Source: Marinoscillum sp040222955 (GTDB taxonomy: Bacteria; Bacteroidota; Bacteroidia; Cytophagales; Cyclobacteriaceae). Taken from it: 64,000 nt of DNA. The notes beneath the pieces were generated by a model. That model was not told where the DNA came from and searched no databases. It saw only the letters and a list, made by a program, of their open reading frames with translations. Positions 31,980 through 41,605 of this stretch are shown here, in pieces. Position 1 is the stretch's first letter; each line of letters opens with the position of its first letter. A program made the position numbers and the translations under genes. Location of the stretch: contig NZ_JAVKCA010000008.1 of NCBI RefSeq assembly GCF_040222955.1, forward strand, positions 62,001-126,000, given 5' to 3'.

Positions 31980-34900
31980 TTATCCCTCCTCGTTAGCTGC
32001 GCGTTCCTTACTCATATCTTTAGGCTTGCTGGAGATGGCTTCTTCACGGGTACGGGTGAGCAATTCTCGCAGATCATCAAAGGACTTGATGTACTGAAAG
32101 CTCACCCCGGTTTCCCTTTGCAAATCGTTAGCTATTTGCTCTGTCTTGCTGAAAGCCTTCACCCTGAAATGACCATCAGGAGTCAGCAAATACCGAATGG
32201 ACCAATCGCCAATTACGTCATTTGTGGTGGGGTCATCTGCTCCGCCGCTGGGTATGGCTCCACCACCACTTACACGCAGGCGCCCATCCATGAAGGTATA
32301 GGACAGGCGAAGTTGGAACGTGTTGAAGGCATTGGCATCAAGAGAAGAGAGGTCTACATCCACCTCCAGGTTTTCATCCACCTGACTAATGAAATAAGAA
32401 AACTGATTGGAAAGGAACTCACTGAGACTACCACCTACATCACTACCACCCACATTGAAGCTGGACTGCCTGTAAAACTTACGGAGAATAAGTAAGCTAA
32501 AGACCTGTCGCTTCAATTCCTGTTCGTTATTATTCATGACACTCAATGCCCGCTGTACTTCGGATGTGGGCGAAGACTGAGAATCCTCGAGTCTGATCTC
32601 AAAATCGATACGCGGGGAAAGCATTTCACCCTGTAGTTTCAATACTACCAGCACAGGATATTTTTGACTGACCGCACCCGCATCGGTGGTTCCATCAAAC
32701 TCATCAAAAGAAGCTAACTGTCTGTAACTCGCATTGAGGTTCAGTATGCCCGAATATGGATCTCCGTACCACGAAATAGTGCTTCCGGAAGAAACGGTAA
32801 ATTCCTTGCTTATGCCAAGCGCCGGAATGGTGAAATTATAAGCGCCCTCAGTAATACTGAGATCACCAAAAAGCTCAAATTCTCCGTTTGTATCCAAAAA
32901 CATTTTGAGGTTGCCATTTCCCCTTCCTCGGATAATGTCTCCAGTCCTGATATCAAAAATCAACTCAACATACGCATCTGGGGTCACATCAATTTCAAAA
33001 TCCAACCGAATGCCTGAAATGCTGTTTTTGACGATTTCATCTATATCAAAAGTGCTGGTGGTGTCAGAAAAATCCACAAAGGAGATATAATCCTTTTGAG
33101 AGATCTCACTGCTTTCTGACAGGGGTATGAATAGTTTGGTACCTTTCTCCGTGGTGGCCTTGGCCTTAATGATCAGGTCCTCCACAGGCCCTACGACACT
33201 GATATCCCCTGTGGCATTGGCTGTACCGTAGTACAGACTATTTTCAGAAGCAGTGGTATTCAGCAGCTGAAAATCCCTCACAGCCATGTTGATATCCACT
33301 TCGAGTTCGCGAAACCCACGATGATAGATAGATCCGCTCAAAGTGGCCCTGTCATCATCACGATCCCTGAGCCGGATCCCATTGAAATTAATCGCCTGGT
33401 TGTCGAAGGATAAATCCCCGTCAAATGAGTAAGTGGTGCCCAGATAGTCAAATGTAAAACGCCCGTTGGAAACACTGCTTGAGCCGTTGAGTATTGGGTA
33501 CTTTGTGGATCCGGTGATTGCAATCTCTCCATCCGCGAGCCCGCCAATATCAGAAAACAAGCCCTGTAAGAATGGGTCCAGCAATTGGAGATTGGCCTGA
33601 TTGAAGCTGGCCTTAACATCGAGCTGCTCCGCCGAGTCTCCGGGAATATACATGCCCCCGATGGTAATGGTGTTAATGGCTTCCCTCTGTACGCCAAAAT
33701 CCACTTCCAGTCCGCGCCTGGCTGGATTCCATTTGGATCTGCCAGATACATTTCCCACCACAAATTCATTCAATTCGAAGGCATCTACCTTCAGGTCACT
33801 ATCAAGAATAAAAGGGTTTAGCAAATCTTCCCTGATCAGCTCAACGGTGGCATCCAATACACCCCCGAGACGAACCGGAAGAAGCGCCCCCAGGGCCTGC
33901 AAGTCAAAATTTTGAAACGACAAATTCAGGTTAGTGGCGGCACTGTCTGTATAGGTGCCTTTTAAAAGAATGGATTGATCATTTTGATACAACTCCATCC
34001 TGTCAATGAACAATTCCTTCTCTGTGAGGGTGATTTTATTATAGGGGTTGAAATACCATCGCTCACCAAAAGCCACCAATTTTGATGGCAGGAAATTGAA
34101 GGTAATCCTATCGTCCAGTAGCTTCATTTCCCCATTTATATCTGCCGAACTGTTATTTTGAGGCTGAGCTATACTTGTATTGAAACTAATTTTATTATTA
34201 AACCAGACGGCTTCAATGGATAAATTCTTTGTAGGCGGGTTGTCTTTCCAAGCCTGTTTTTGCGAGTTCACAAAAACCGATGCAATGATCCCAGCCGAAT
34301 CCAGGTCCTTTGACAAGTTTACATCGATGGTATTCTGATTGAAGGAAAACCCATTGAAATACACCGAGTCTATTTCAGAGAAAACAGATAATGTGGCATT
34401 CTGCCTTTGGTAATAGGTGCCCTCAAGTACACCCCGAGGGGACAAATAAAAATCCTCTTCGAAGACCAGGTCGGTATATCTGGAGATATCACGGTATCTG
34501 ACCTGAAAATCAATGGCATAACTATTCATTGCATGCTCTGCCGGCACTTTCTCCTGATCTCTGGAGTAGTCAGGACTGAAATAAGCCTCCAGTTCAGAAG
34601 CCATCGTTTCAAAATCCGAGGATATCTGAGAGAAATAAAAATCACCTTCCAACTCAACCTCCAGCTCTGGCAAGGTAAGTTCAATCAGTCGGTGCCGCCC
34701 TACTAATGAGGAGCTGAGCTTCACAGAATCGAGTTTCAATGAATCCCCCGACCATCTCAATCCCAGGTTATCTATTCTCACGTTACCCTGCAGACTATCC
34801 AGGCTAAGTCCGCTCAGGTCAGCATCCAACTGCCCGTTGATTCTCCATTTGGTCTTAGTAAAGCCCAGCGCAAAAAGATCCAGTGTATCGATCTCTGAGA

Positions 34901-36488
34901 ATATTTTTACCTTTTCCGGCACCTGCTTCAGGTCTACACTCCCCTCGGTAAAGACCCTACAGTTAGGATCAGTAATTTCCAGTTTGCCCTCAAAAAACTG
35001 AGAAGAAAATTGGCCATTGGCCGTGATACGCTCATACTCGTACCCGAAGATTTCGGACCTAAACACCTCTGCATCCAAATAGAACTTTGCGTTTTTCTGG
35101 GTCAGGCCCTGACCGTCTATCTTTCCTTCCAGGTTCACCCTGCCCACAAGCATCGTATCCCCAATGACTTTGCCCACATTAAAGTGGTCGAGCTTCAGCT
35201 TTCCAGAGTAGCTGGCCTCTGCCCATCCCCTGGGGAATTTCAGGTTCAAATCAGAATAGACTTTGCCCTCATTCGTATCAAAAGAGGCATGGGCCACAAA
35301 ATCGTTAGTAAATCCCAAAAACCGGCCAGAAAAACTAATCTCACCCAAATCTTCCAATTCCTTCAGTGAGGTAGTTGTGAAAACCTGCACATCCTGTGGA
35401 TAAATCAGGGCTTCTTTCACCCTTGCGTCTATAAAAGTCTCTTCGATCAGGGGTAGCCCCATGAAATCAAAACTTCCCTCCAGGTGTGTTCCTGTTCCAA
35501 AATCCAACTGAAGGTTACTCAAAGAAAGCCTCGGAACGGGACCAGAGATTTGTGTGGATATATTTACTTCGAAATCATCTGTAGGCAAGTCAACAAAAAA
35601 CGCAAGGTCCCGCTTTGAAATGCGCGAGTCCACCAGATTCACATCCAGCGATACACTGTTAGTAAAGTCTGATAAGGCCGAAAAATCTGAATATTTCAGC
35701 CCGAAATGATCCTTAATATAGGAATGCTGAGTTTCCAGCACCAAATCACTCAGGTCTATTTCATGGCTATTCAGGGTAAACTTTGTTTGCAACCTTTCCA
35801 CCGTAAGGCCGGTTGCTGGATTCCTCGCGGCCAGTGATCTGATCTCGGTCTGTATGGTATCCCTCACCACCGTAAAGTCCGCAAACGTAGCTCCAGGTAT
35901 TTCCAATAAGAAATGTCCATAATCAAACTTCCCCTGAGGCAAGCTGTCATTCAATTGATTGTCATAAGAAAACTGGAATTGGTCAAGCCTGATTTTACCA
36001 AGAGACAATTTCGGAGCTGCACGTCTGGACAGCGTGTCCTGCTTTTGAGGGGCTAGTGCCCTCAGGTCGTTAATAAACTCAATGAGGTTGATATTGAGCG
36101 TGTCCTGATACTTCTTCATATGCAGTGCCCCATCTCTCAAATAAATCTGATCAAACCACAAATCTCCCTCTACCAGCAGATGATCCAACTGATAATCCAC
36201 CTGAAGGTTACTGGCCGAAATCATCACATTATCCTGATAATCTTTTACTTCCAGCCCTTTTATTTCCACAAAATCAAACCATTTGATGTTAATGTTTGTA
36301 AACTTTGCGGTTTGTCGGGTGTTTACGTTGATTAGCGCCAGCACCTCGTTGGCAATATAATTTTGTAAGAAGGGAGTTTGCAAGAGCAAAATCAAGATGA
36401 CCAGGAAAATAGCGATGCTAGTGATGCACCAGAAAATCAGCTTTCTGAGCAAAACAACCGCACTTCTAAATGTAATCTTTCCCTTCAA
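31980..36488 (-). CDS. tamB: Translocation and assembly module protein TamB-like
   Basis: A 1502-aa protein with one N-terminal membrane anchor (residues about 15-40) and a very long beta-rich chain ending in the DUF490/TamB domain (about 1000-1450). The C-terminal segments are the typical FDFEIDVTPDAYVELIF and YNFTIPALGISKEF. The family bridges inner and outer membrane and helps move lipids or outer-membrane proteins with a TamA/BamA partner. No such partner gene is seen here. It is divergent from tsaD, with only 21 bases between the starts, so promoters lie inside the opposite coding regions or are shared. The last 40 residues are charged (KPKDMSKERAANEEG). Confidence 0.9.
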   Translation of the reverse strand: MKGKITFRSAVVLLRKLIFWCITSIAIFLVILILLLQTPFLQNYIANEVLALINVNTRQTAKFTNINIKWFDFVEIKGLEVKDYQDNVMISASNLQVDYQLDHLLVEGDLWFDQIYLRDGALHMKKYQDTLNINLIEFINDLRALAPQKQDTLSRRAAPKLSLGKIRLDQFQFSYDNQLNDSLPQGKFDYGHFLLEIPGATFADFTVVRDTIQTEIRSLAARNPATGLTVERLQTKFTLNSHEIDLSDLVLETQHSYIKDHFGLKYSDFSALSDFTNSVSLDVNLVDSRISKRDLAFFVDLPTDDFEVNISTQISGPVPRLSLSNLQLDFGTGTHLEGSFDFMGLPLIEETFIDARVKEALIYPQDVQVFTTTSLKELEDLGEISFSGRFLGFTNDFVAHASFDTNEGKVYSDLNLKFPRGWAEASYSGKLKLDHFNVGKVIGDTMLVGRVNLEGKIDGQGLTQKNAKFYLDAEVFRSEIFGYEYERITANGQFSSQFFEGKLEITDPNCRVFTEGSVDLKQVPEKVKIFSEIDTLDLFALGFTKTKWRINGQLDADLSGLSLDSLQGNVRIDNLGLRWSGDSLKLDSVKLSSSLVGRHRLIELTLPELEVELEGDFYFSQISSDFETMASELEAYFSPDYSRDQEKVPAEHAMNSYAIDFQVRYRDISRYTDLVFEEDFYLSPRGVLEGTYYQRQNATLSVFSEIDSVYFNGFSFNQNTIDVNLSKDLDSAGIIASVFVNSQKQAWKDNPPTKNLSIEAVWFNNKISFNTSIAQPQNNSSADINGEMKLLDDRITFNFLPSKLVAFGERWYFNPYNKITLTEKELFIDRMELYQNDQSILLKGTYTDSAATNLNLSFQNFDLQALGALLPVRLGGVLDATVELIREDLLNPFILDSDLKVDAFELNEFVVGNVSGRSKWNPARRGLEVDFGVQREAINTITIGGMYIPGDSAEQLDVKASFNQANLQLLDPFLQGLFSDIGGLADGEIAITGSTKYPILNGSSSVSNGRFTFDYLGTTYSFDGDLSFDNQAINFNGIRLRDRDDDRATLSGSIYHRGFRELEVDINMAVRDFQLLNTTASENSLYYGTANATGDISVVGPVEDLIIKAKATTEKGTKLFIPLSESSEISQKDYISFVDFSDTTSTFDIDEIVKNSISGIRLDFEIDVTPDAYVELIFDIRTGDIIRGRGNGNLKMFLDTNGEFELFGDLSITEGAYNFTIPALGISKEFTVSSGSTISWYGDPYSGILNLNASYRQLASFDEFDGTTDAGAVSQKYPVLVVLKLQGEMLSPRIDFEIRLEDSQSSPTSEVQRALSVMNNNEQELKRQVFSLLILRKFYRQSSFNVGGSDVGGSLSEFLSNQFSYFISQVDENLEVDVDLSSLDANAFNTFQLRLSYTFMDGRLRVSGGGAIPSGGADDPTTNDVIGDWSIRYLLTPDGHFRVKAFSKTEQIANDLQRETGVSFQYIKSFDDLRELLTRTREEAISSKPKDMSKERAANEEG

Positions 36489-36509
36489 ATCCCGTAAAAT
36501 TCTGTTCTG

Positions 36510-37517
36510 ATGAGTACCATGATATTAGGTATAGAGTCATCTTGCGATGAAACCGCCGCTGCTGTGTGCAAAGATGGAAAAATAATCAATAACATAATTG
36601 CAACTCAATCCATCCATGAAAGTTACGGAGGGGTAGTCCCTGAACTGGCCTCACGTGCACACCAAAAGAATCTCATTCCGGTGATTAACGAAGCATTGGT
36701 GGCCGCCGATATAAAAATGTCAGATTTAGATGCCATTGCCTACACACAGGGACCAGGACTGCTCGGTGCCCTGCTGGTGGGGAGCTCCTTTGCCAAAAGC
36801 GCAGCCATGGCGCTGGATATACCCATCATTCCCATTAACCATATGCAGGCTCATGTACTGGCACACTTCATCGAAGATCCCATCCCTGAGTTTCCCTTCC
36901 TATGCCTGACCGTAAGTGGAGGGCACACTCAAATCGTAAGGGTAAACAGCCATCTGGATATGTACATCATAGGCCAAAGTAAAGATGACGCTGTTGGTGA
37001 GGCTTTTGATAAATGTGCCAAACTTTTGGGTGTGGGATATCCGGGCGGACCTAAGATAGATCAACTGGCCAAAACAGGAGATTCGAAAAAATTCAATTTT
37101 CCACATAGTGATATTCCAGACCTTGATTATTCGTTTTCCGGGATCAAAACAGCCTTCATGTACTTCCTCAGAGATGAGATGAAAAAGAATAACAGATTCA
37201 TCGACGAAAGTATCAATGATTTGGCCGCCAGCCTGCAAGGCACTCTGATAGACATGCTCTTTGTGAAACTCACAATGGCGGCTAAAAGAGAACAAATAAA
37301 AAACATAGCCATTGCCGGAGGTGTTTCTGCTAACAGCGGCTTGAGGAATCGGTTATTGTCAGATGCCGATAAATATGGATGGAAGGTTTTTATTCCAAAA
37401 TTTGAGTACTGCACTGACAATGCGGCCATGATAGCTACAGCCGGCTATTACCATTTAAAAGCAGGCAAAACAGGCTCGCTGCGGGATAGCCCTCAACCGA
37501 GAATGTCATTTTCCTAG
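36510..37517 (+). CDS. tsaD: tRNA threonylcarbamoyladenosine transferase TsaD
   Basis: A 335-aa ASKHA-fold protein. It begins MILGIESSCDETAAAVCKDG. The metal-binding histidines are in HMQAHVLAH (about 112-120), and the nucleotide-binding motifs are VSGGHTQIV and GGVSANSGLR. It transfers threonylcarbamoyl to A37 of ANN-decoding tRNAs with TsaB and TsaE encoded elsewhere. Complete, normal length. It starts a plus-strand run tsaD-smpB-HNH-lipoprotein. Confidence 0.97.
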   Translation: MSTMILGIESSCDETAAAVCKDGKIINNIIATQSIHESYGGVVPELASRAHQKNLIPVINEALVAADIKMSDLDAIAYTQGPGLLGALLVGSSFAKSAAMALDIPIIPINHMQAHVLAHFIEDPIPEFPFLCLTVSGGHTQIVRVNSHLDMYIIGQSKDDAVGEAFDKCAKLLGVGYPGGPKIDQLAKTGDSKKFNFPHSDIPDLDYSFSGIKTAFMYFLRDEMKKNNRFIDESINDLAASLQGTLIDMLFVKLTMAAKREQIKNIAIAGGVSANSGLRNRLLSDADKYGWKVFIPKFEYCTDNAAMIATAGYYHLKAGKTGSLRDSPQPRMSFS

Positions 37518-37573
37518 CCAATACTTTCCATTACACCTTCAACTTCATTATTTTTAGAATTGACCAGTAAACC

Positions 37574-38041
37574 ATGACAAAAAATACCTCACGTTTTTCA
37601 AATAACATTTCGATCAAAAATCGGAAAGCCAGTTTTGAATATGAGTTCATAGACAAATATGAAGCAGGTATTGTATTGAAGGGCACTGAAATCAAGTCCA
37701 TTCGTGAGGGCAAGGCTAGTGTGCAGGAAGCCTATTGTTACCTCAAAAATGACGAGGTATTTATCAAGAGCATGAACATCTCTCCGTATTCCAACAGCTC
37801 ATTTGCCAACCACCAGATCACTCGTGACCGCAAACTCCTCCTCAAAAAGAAAGAAGTAGAAAAAATAAAGACCAAAACAGAAGAAAAAGGGTTGACCATT
37901 GTGCCAACGAAGATGTACATCAACAGTCGTGGATTTGCCAAAGTGGAAATTGCTGTGGCCAGAGGTAAAAAACTTTTTGATAAAAGAGATAGCATCAAAA
38001 AGAAAGATCAGGATAGGGAACTCAAACGGTTAAAAATCTGA
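37574..38041 (+). CDS. smpB: SsrA-binding protein SmpB
   Basis: A 155-aa protein with the SmpB core: YEAGIVLKGTEIKSIREGKA and the basic C-terminal tail KRDSIKKKDQDRELKRL that enters the ribosomal mRNA channel. It pairs with tmRNA (not in this window) to rescue stalled ribosomes. The stop is one base before the HNH gene. Fits family length. Confidence 0.97.
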   Translation: MTKNTSRFSNNISIKNRKASFEYEFIDKYEAGIVLKGTEIKSIREGKASVQEAYCYLKNDEVFIKSMNISPYSNSSFANHQITRDRKLLLKKKEVEKIKTKTEEKGLTIVPTKMYINSRGFAKVEIAVARGKKLFDKRDSIKKKDQDRELKRLKI

Positions 38042-38042
38042 A

Positions 38043-38549
38043 ATGAGTACTGTACTGGTATTAAATGCGGATTTCAGTCCCCTCACAGTATGCTCTGTGG
38101 AGCGCGCATTTTTGCTGGTCTTCCTCCAAAAAGCTGACACCCTCAGCCACGTGAAAGAAAAATCACTGCGGAGTGTATCTCGTGAGTATCCGTACCCCTC
38201 GGTGATTAAGATTCATAAGTATGTGAATGTCCCATATAAAGGGGTCATACTCACCCGTCACAATGTCTTCAAGAGGGATCAGTTTTCCTGCCAATACTGT
38301 GGTACCGGCAAGGACCTGACACTTGATCACCTGATCCCTAAATCTAAAGGGGGAAAGTCATCCTGGACCAACCTGGTCACGGCCTGCAAGCACTGCAATG
38401 CGCGAAAGGGTGACTACAGACCCGAGGATGTGGGACTGAAGCTCTCCAGCATGCCTGTGAGGCCCTCTTACGTGATGTTCTTAAGATCTACCACCAAGAG
38501 CCTGCGGGAGGACTGGATACCCTATCTGGAAAGGAAGGCAATAGCCTGA
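38043..38549 (+). CDS. HNH endonuclease family protein
   Basis: A 168-aa protein with an HNH domain at residues about 75-130. The zinc-type pairs are CQYCG and CKHCN, the catalytic stretch is DHLIPKSKGG, and NA-RKG follows. The N-terminus MSTVLVLNADFSPLTVCSVE is the conserved start of a small bacterial HNH family usually found near housekeeping genes. Substrate unknown. Starts one base after smpB, so co-transcribed. Confidence 0.85.
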   Translation: MSTVLVLNADFSPLTVCSVERAFLLVFLQKADTLSHVKEKSLRSVSREYPYPSVIKIHKYVNVPYKGVILTRHNVFKRDQFSCQYCGTGKDLTLDHLIPKSKGGKSSWTNLVTACKHCNARKGDYRPEDVGLKLSSMPVRPSYVMFLRSTTKSLREDWIPYLERKAIA

Positions 38550-38619
38550 CGATGACTTAGAAAGAATAAATTGTTCAATATTTGTAGGTTCGTACTACGA
38601 TCACATTAAAACCAATCCC

Positions 38620-39030
38620 ATGAAGTTATTAAAATCTTCTTTACTCATTCCTTTAATTGTCCTATGTATTTCGTGTCAAACTACGGAATCCCGCTCAGAG
38701 GAATCCCGCGCAGAGGAGCCTCTCTCAAAGCAGGTATTGGAGAAAAACCTGGAAGACACAAAAGAAGATCTGGAGAAGAAAATAGCTGACCTCCAGGAAG
38801 GAGCTGGTGAATTGGCCGAGGATGCGCGGTTTCAAACCTACAAAGCCATTGAAAAGCTCCAGGCTGAACGAATCAAAGTCCGCAGGATGATCAAACGAGT
38901 AAAAAACACTTCTGAAAAAGACCTCAAGCGAGTAAGCAAGGAGGCCAAAGAAGTTTATGAGGATGCCGGAAGACAACTGGACGATATCCGTGGTGAATTT
39001 ACCGACTGGCTGGAGAAACAGAAGCAATAA
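38620..39030 (+). CDS. Coiled-coil lipoprotein
   Basis: A 136-aa protein. The signal ends LCISC (lipobox C19), followed by an E/S-rich linker (ESRSEESRAEE) and a long heptad-rich coiled coil with many K/E pairs (VLEKNLEDTKEDLEKKIADL onward). No enzyme motif. Likely a periplasmic anchored helical protein, loosely like Lpp or stress coiled-coil lipoproteins. Followed two bases after the stop by a strong hairpin terminator. Confidence 0.75.
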   Translation: MKLLKSSLLIPLIVLCISCQTTESRSEESRAEEPLSKQVLEKNLEDTKEDLEKKIADLQEGAGELAEDARFQTYKAIEKLQAERIKVRRMIKRVKNTSEKDLKRVSKEAKEVYEDAGRQLDDIRGEFTDWLEKQKQ

Positions 39031-39032
39031 AA

Positions 39033-39060
39033 AAAACCTGAAGGATTGCCTTCAGGTTTT
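39033..39060. terminator. Bidirectional terminator
   Basis: AAAACCTGAAGG-ATTG-CCTTCAGGTTTT is a perfect 12-bp stem with A and T runs on both sides. It separates the converging coiled-coil lipoprotein gene and the ExbD cluster. Confidence 0.95.
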
Positions 39061-39086
39061 CTATGCTTTATCGAGTAGTACTCGTA

Positions 39087-39548
39087 TTAAATCTCAGCTT
39101 TCTTGACAGAACTGTATAGCACCTTTCTGGCGTTAGCTTCTCTTAGCTCCTGCTGTACATCAGATACAATCCCCATCTTCACCTCCACATCCACTTTCAT
39201 AGACATGGTGATCTGGTCGCGTTCCACTTCTGAAAGTTTGTCTTTTTCCTGGCTCACAAACTGAACAATTTCATTTGCATCCACAAAGACATCATTCGTC
39301 TGAATCTTTGGCTCATCTCCATACTGAGAAGTATTTTTCGGCTCACCAATGTAGATATAACTCACCAGGGACTTTCTTTCAATCTTAGTCAACTGCGTTG
39401 CACGAGGAAGCTGCTGTTTCACCATGATATCAGTCTCTCTCATCACGGTGGTTACCATGAAGAAAAACAAGAGCATGAAAATAATATCAGGTAGAGCGGC
39501 AGTAGGTATTTCCTGTTGCGTATTCGAACTCTTCTTAAATTTAGACAT
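39087..39548 (-). CDS. ExbD/TolR family protein (second copy)
   Basis: A 153-aa protein with one N-terminal membrane helix preceded by a short cytosolic tail. The helix carries the proton-path aspartate at its start (PDIIFMLLFFFMVTTVM). The periplasmic part is a beta-rich ExbD domain. With ExbB it forms the motor that energises TonB- or Tol-type systems. It is the last gene of the ExbB cluster, eight bases after the first ExbD copy. Confidence 0.9.
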   Translation of the reverse strand: MSKFKKSSNTQQEIPTAALPDIIFMLLFFFMVTTVMRETDIMVKQQLPRATQLTKIERKSLVSYIYIGEPKNTSQYGDEPKIQTNDVFVDANEIVQFVSQEKDKLSEVERDQITMSMKVDVEVKMGIVSDVQQELREANARKVLYSSVKKAEI

Positions 39549-39556
39549 GCTTCAAA

Positions 39557-40192
39557 TTATTTATCAGGTTCAGCAATTGATATCGCCCGGGGTATGTTAG
39601 ATCTTGCCCGATCGTACATATCCTTTTGAATATCGTCATCCTTGTCCAATGCTAACCACTCCTCTACCGAAATCCCTACTCTCTGAGCATAGATTTCATT
39701 GTAGGCACCGTTGATTGCATCCAGTACGTTGATATATAGTTCATAGCTCGTACCTCGGGCAGATTTGAAGGACACCACACATTCCGTAGGATCGTCTGAT
39801 GAATCAAGCCGCTTTCCGAATCTGTTCACCTCAGCCTTCATGGCTGATGGTAAGCTGTTATAAACTATTATCCCTTCTTCCGTCGGGTCGCCAAAGTTCA
39901 AAACGAACTCCTTAACCTCTTTCTTCAGATCTTCCATAGTCCCCTTGTATGGCTCATCTTCCACCAATAACTGGTCGCTTGAGTTGGCAAGAATCTTATA
40001 GATATTCTTATCGTTTTTCGTCACCTCTGGTGGTGGCTCATTGGGGTCTGGCTTTGGAGGAAGCAAGAGCGTAATCCCTTTGTCATTTGCTATGGTAGTA
40101 GTTACCAAAAAGAAAATGAGCAAGAGAAACGCTATGTCCGCCATAGACCCTGAGCTAACCTCAGGTAGTGGTCGTTTTTTACCTCTTGGCAT
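39557..40192 (-). CDS. ExbD/TolR family protein (first copy)
   Basis: A 211-aa protein. The conserved membrane Asp is in SMADIAFLLLIFFLVTTT. The periplasmic part is longer than in the neighbouring copy and ends in a charged segment (WLALDKDDDIQKDMYDRARS). Overlaps by one base the start-stop junction with the 103-aa membrane protein upstream. Two ExbD paralogs per ExbB is a common Bacteroidota arrangement and probably gives a heteromeric complex. Confidence 0.9.
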   Translation of the reverse strand: MPRGKKRPLPEVSSGSMADIAFLLLIFFLVTTTIANDKGITLLLPPKPDPNEPPPEVTKNDKNIYKILANSSDQLLVEDEPYKGTMEDLKKEVKEFVLNFGDPTEEGIIVYNSLPSAMKAEVNRFGKRLDSSDDPTECVVSFKSARGTSYELYINVLDAINGAYNEIYAQRVGISVEEWLALDKDDDIQKDMYDRARSNIPRAISIAEPDK

Positions 40193-40503
40193 TACTTAAT
40201 CAATTTTGAGATTTCAGTATAAACAATCCCTGCCAGCGCAATGAAGAAGAATATATACATTGATATGATTCCTCCACCTACTAGCTTCGAAGTGCTTTCA
40301 GTGATGTCCGCAGAGCCTGTATCTGAGCCCGCAATAATATATCCGATTAAAAACACCACTAAAAGTGCGCCTAGTCCGATCCCTGACTTTATGAGTGACT
40401 GTGGATCACCTATGGACTGAGCCAAAGGAATGATTATTGCAGCCAAAGCACAGAGCACGATTAAAATATAACTGGCGTATAGCCCTACATCTATGATATC
40501 CAT
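40192..40503 (-). CDS. Three-helix membrane protein in the ExbB/ExbD cluster
   Basis: A 103-aa protein with three predicted transmembrane helices (about 8-28, 40-60 and 75-97) and a short cytosolic end. No domain name is recognised. Position between ExbB and ExbD, with a one-base overlap to ExbD, argues for a subunit of the motor. It is conserved in position in related Bacteroidota, but its function is not established. Confidence 0.7.
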   Translation of the reverse strand: MDIIDVGLYASYILIVLCALAAIIIPLAQSIGDPQSLIKSGIGLGALLVVFLIGYIIAGSDTGSADITESTSKLVGGGIISMYIFFFIALAGIVYTEISKLIK

Positions 40504-40523
40504 GTGTCTGTCTAGTTTAAATA

Positions 40524-41354
40524 TTATTTAGAAAGATTATGCTTCACCAATATATCTACAAGAGATATAGAAGCATCTTCCATACTATTTACCAAAGAAT
40601 CGATTTTAGACACCAGGTAGTTGTAGAAAAGCTGAAGGATTACAGCAACGATCAAACCAGCAACAGTAGTCAAAAGGGCTACTTTAATACCTCCCGCCAC
40701 AAGTGAAGGAGAAACGTCTCCAGCCTCTGCGATGGCATCAAATGCACCGATCATACCTATTACCGTACCCATGAAACCAAGCATAGGAGCCAGAGAGATG
40801 AAAAGGGAAATCCAAACCATTCCTCTTTCTAATTTACCCATCTCCACAGAACCGTAAGCAATGATTGATTTTTCAACCATTTCAATACCTTCTGACATTC
40901 TCATCATTCCTTGTACAAAGATCGACGCTACAGGCCCTCTGGTGTTTCTGCAAACTTCTTTGGCAGCCTCTACGCCACCTGAAGACAACGCACTTTCTAC
41001 ACTGGTCAATAATTTTTTAACATTGGTAGTAGCCAGGTTGAGGTGAATGATTCTTTCGATTGCAACAGCCAATCCGAGGATCAAACAAAGCAATACGATC
41101 CCCATGAATTCTGGTCCACCATCGATAAATTGTTCTTTCACTACTTGGTGGAAGGTTGCGTCAGCCTCTTCTTCAGGTTCAACAATTTCTTCAACAACAG
41201 CCGCCACTGGCTCTTCCTCTACAGGAGCCTCAACGGAATCAGCTTCAGCCGCTATAGTATCCGATGCTACATCGGGGCTATCTTGTGCGAATGCATTCAC
41301 TGAAGAAAAGGTGAAAACACCTGCTAACATCAAAAGAGTAAATAACTGTTTCAT
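40524..41354 (-). CDS. MotA/TolQ/ExbB proton channel family protein
   Basis: A 276-aa protein. A signal peptide (residues 1-23) and an acidic, A/E-rich 35-residue periplasmic stretch (EEEPVAAVVEEIVEPEEEAD) precede the channel. Three membrane helices follow, with conserved segments GMVWISLFISLAPMLGFMGT and GGIKVALLTTVAGLIVAVI. The extra N-terminal signal region is typical of the larger Bacteroidota ExbB. It is first gene of the cluster 41354-39087. It lies upstream of no tonB gene in this window. Confidence 0.9.
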   Translation of the reverse strand: MKQLFTLLMLAGVFTFSSVNAFAQDSPDVASDTIAAEADSVEAPVEEEPVAAVVEEIVEPEEEADATFHQVVKEQFIDGGPEFMGIVLLCLILGLAVAIERIIHLNLATTNVKKLLTSVESALSSGGVEAAKEVCRNTRGPVASIFVQGMMRMSEGIEMVEKSIIAYGSVEMGKLERGMVWISLFISLAPMLGFMGTVIGMIGAFDAIAEAGDVSPSLVAGGIKVALLTTVAGLIVAVILQLFYNYLVSKIDSLVNSMEDASISLVDILVKHNLSK

Positions 41355-41429
41355 AATCTGTGTGGTCGTCTTCGGTTAAGTTTTTATTTATTTTTCAATC
41401 CGTAAATATATCAATTATTCAAGAACTCG

Positions 41430-41518
41430 CGGAGAGAGAGGGATTCGAACCCTCGATACCCCGTGAAGAGTATACACACTTTCCAGGCGTGCGCCTTCAA
41501 CCACTCGGCCACCTCTCC
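41430..41518 (-). tRNA. tRNA-Ser(GGA)
   Basis: The minus strand begins GGAGAGGTGGCCGAGTGGTT and folds as a type II tRNA. The anticodon loop is CTGGAAA with GGA at 41484-41482, followed by a long variable arm and the T-arm GGGTTCGAATCCC. The acceptor stem GGAGAGG pairs with TCTCTCC, discriminator G. The CCA is not encoded. 89 nt, reading UCC/UCU serine codons. Confidence 0.97.
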
Positions 41519-41605
41519 TAAATTCACTTGAATTTTTTTATACAGGGCAACAAATAAATCAAGAAAATTAAGCTTATGCAAATTTTAAATGCAATTAGCA
41601 GATAT

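Noticed and set aside
38565..38590. -7-like AATATTTG before the coiled-coil lipoprotein
   Set aside because: The first base of the TAnnTTTG consensus is wrong and no -33 element supports it.
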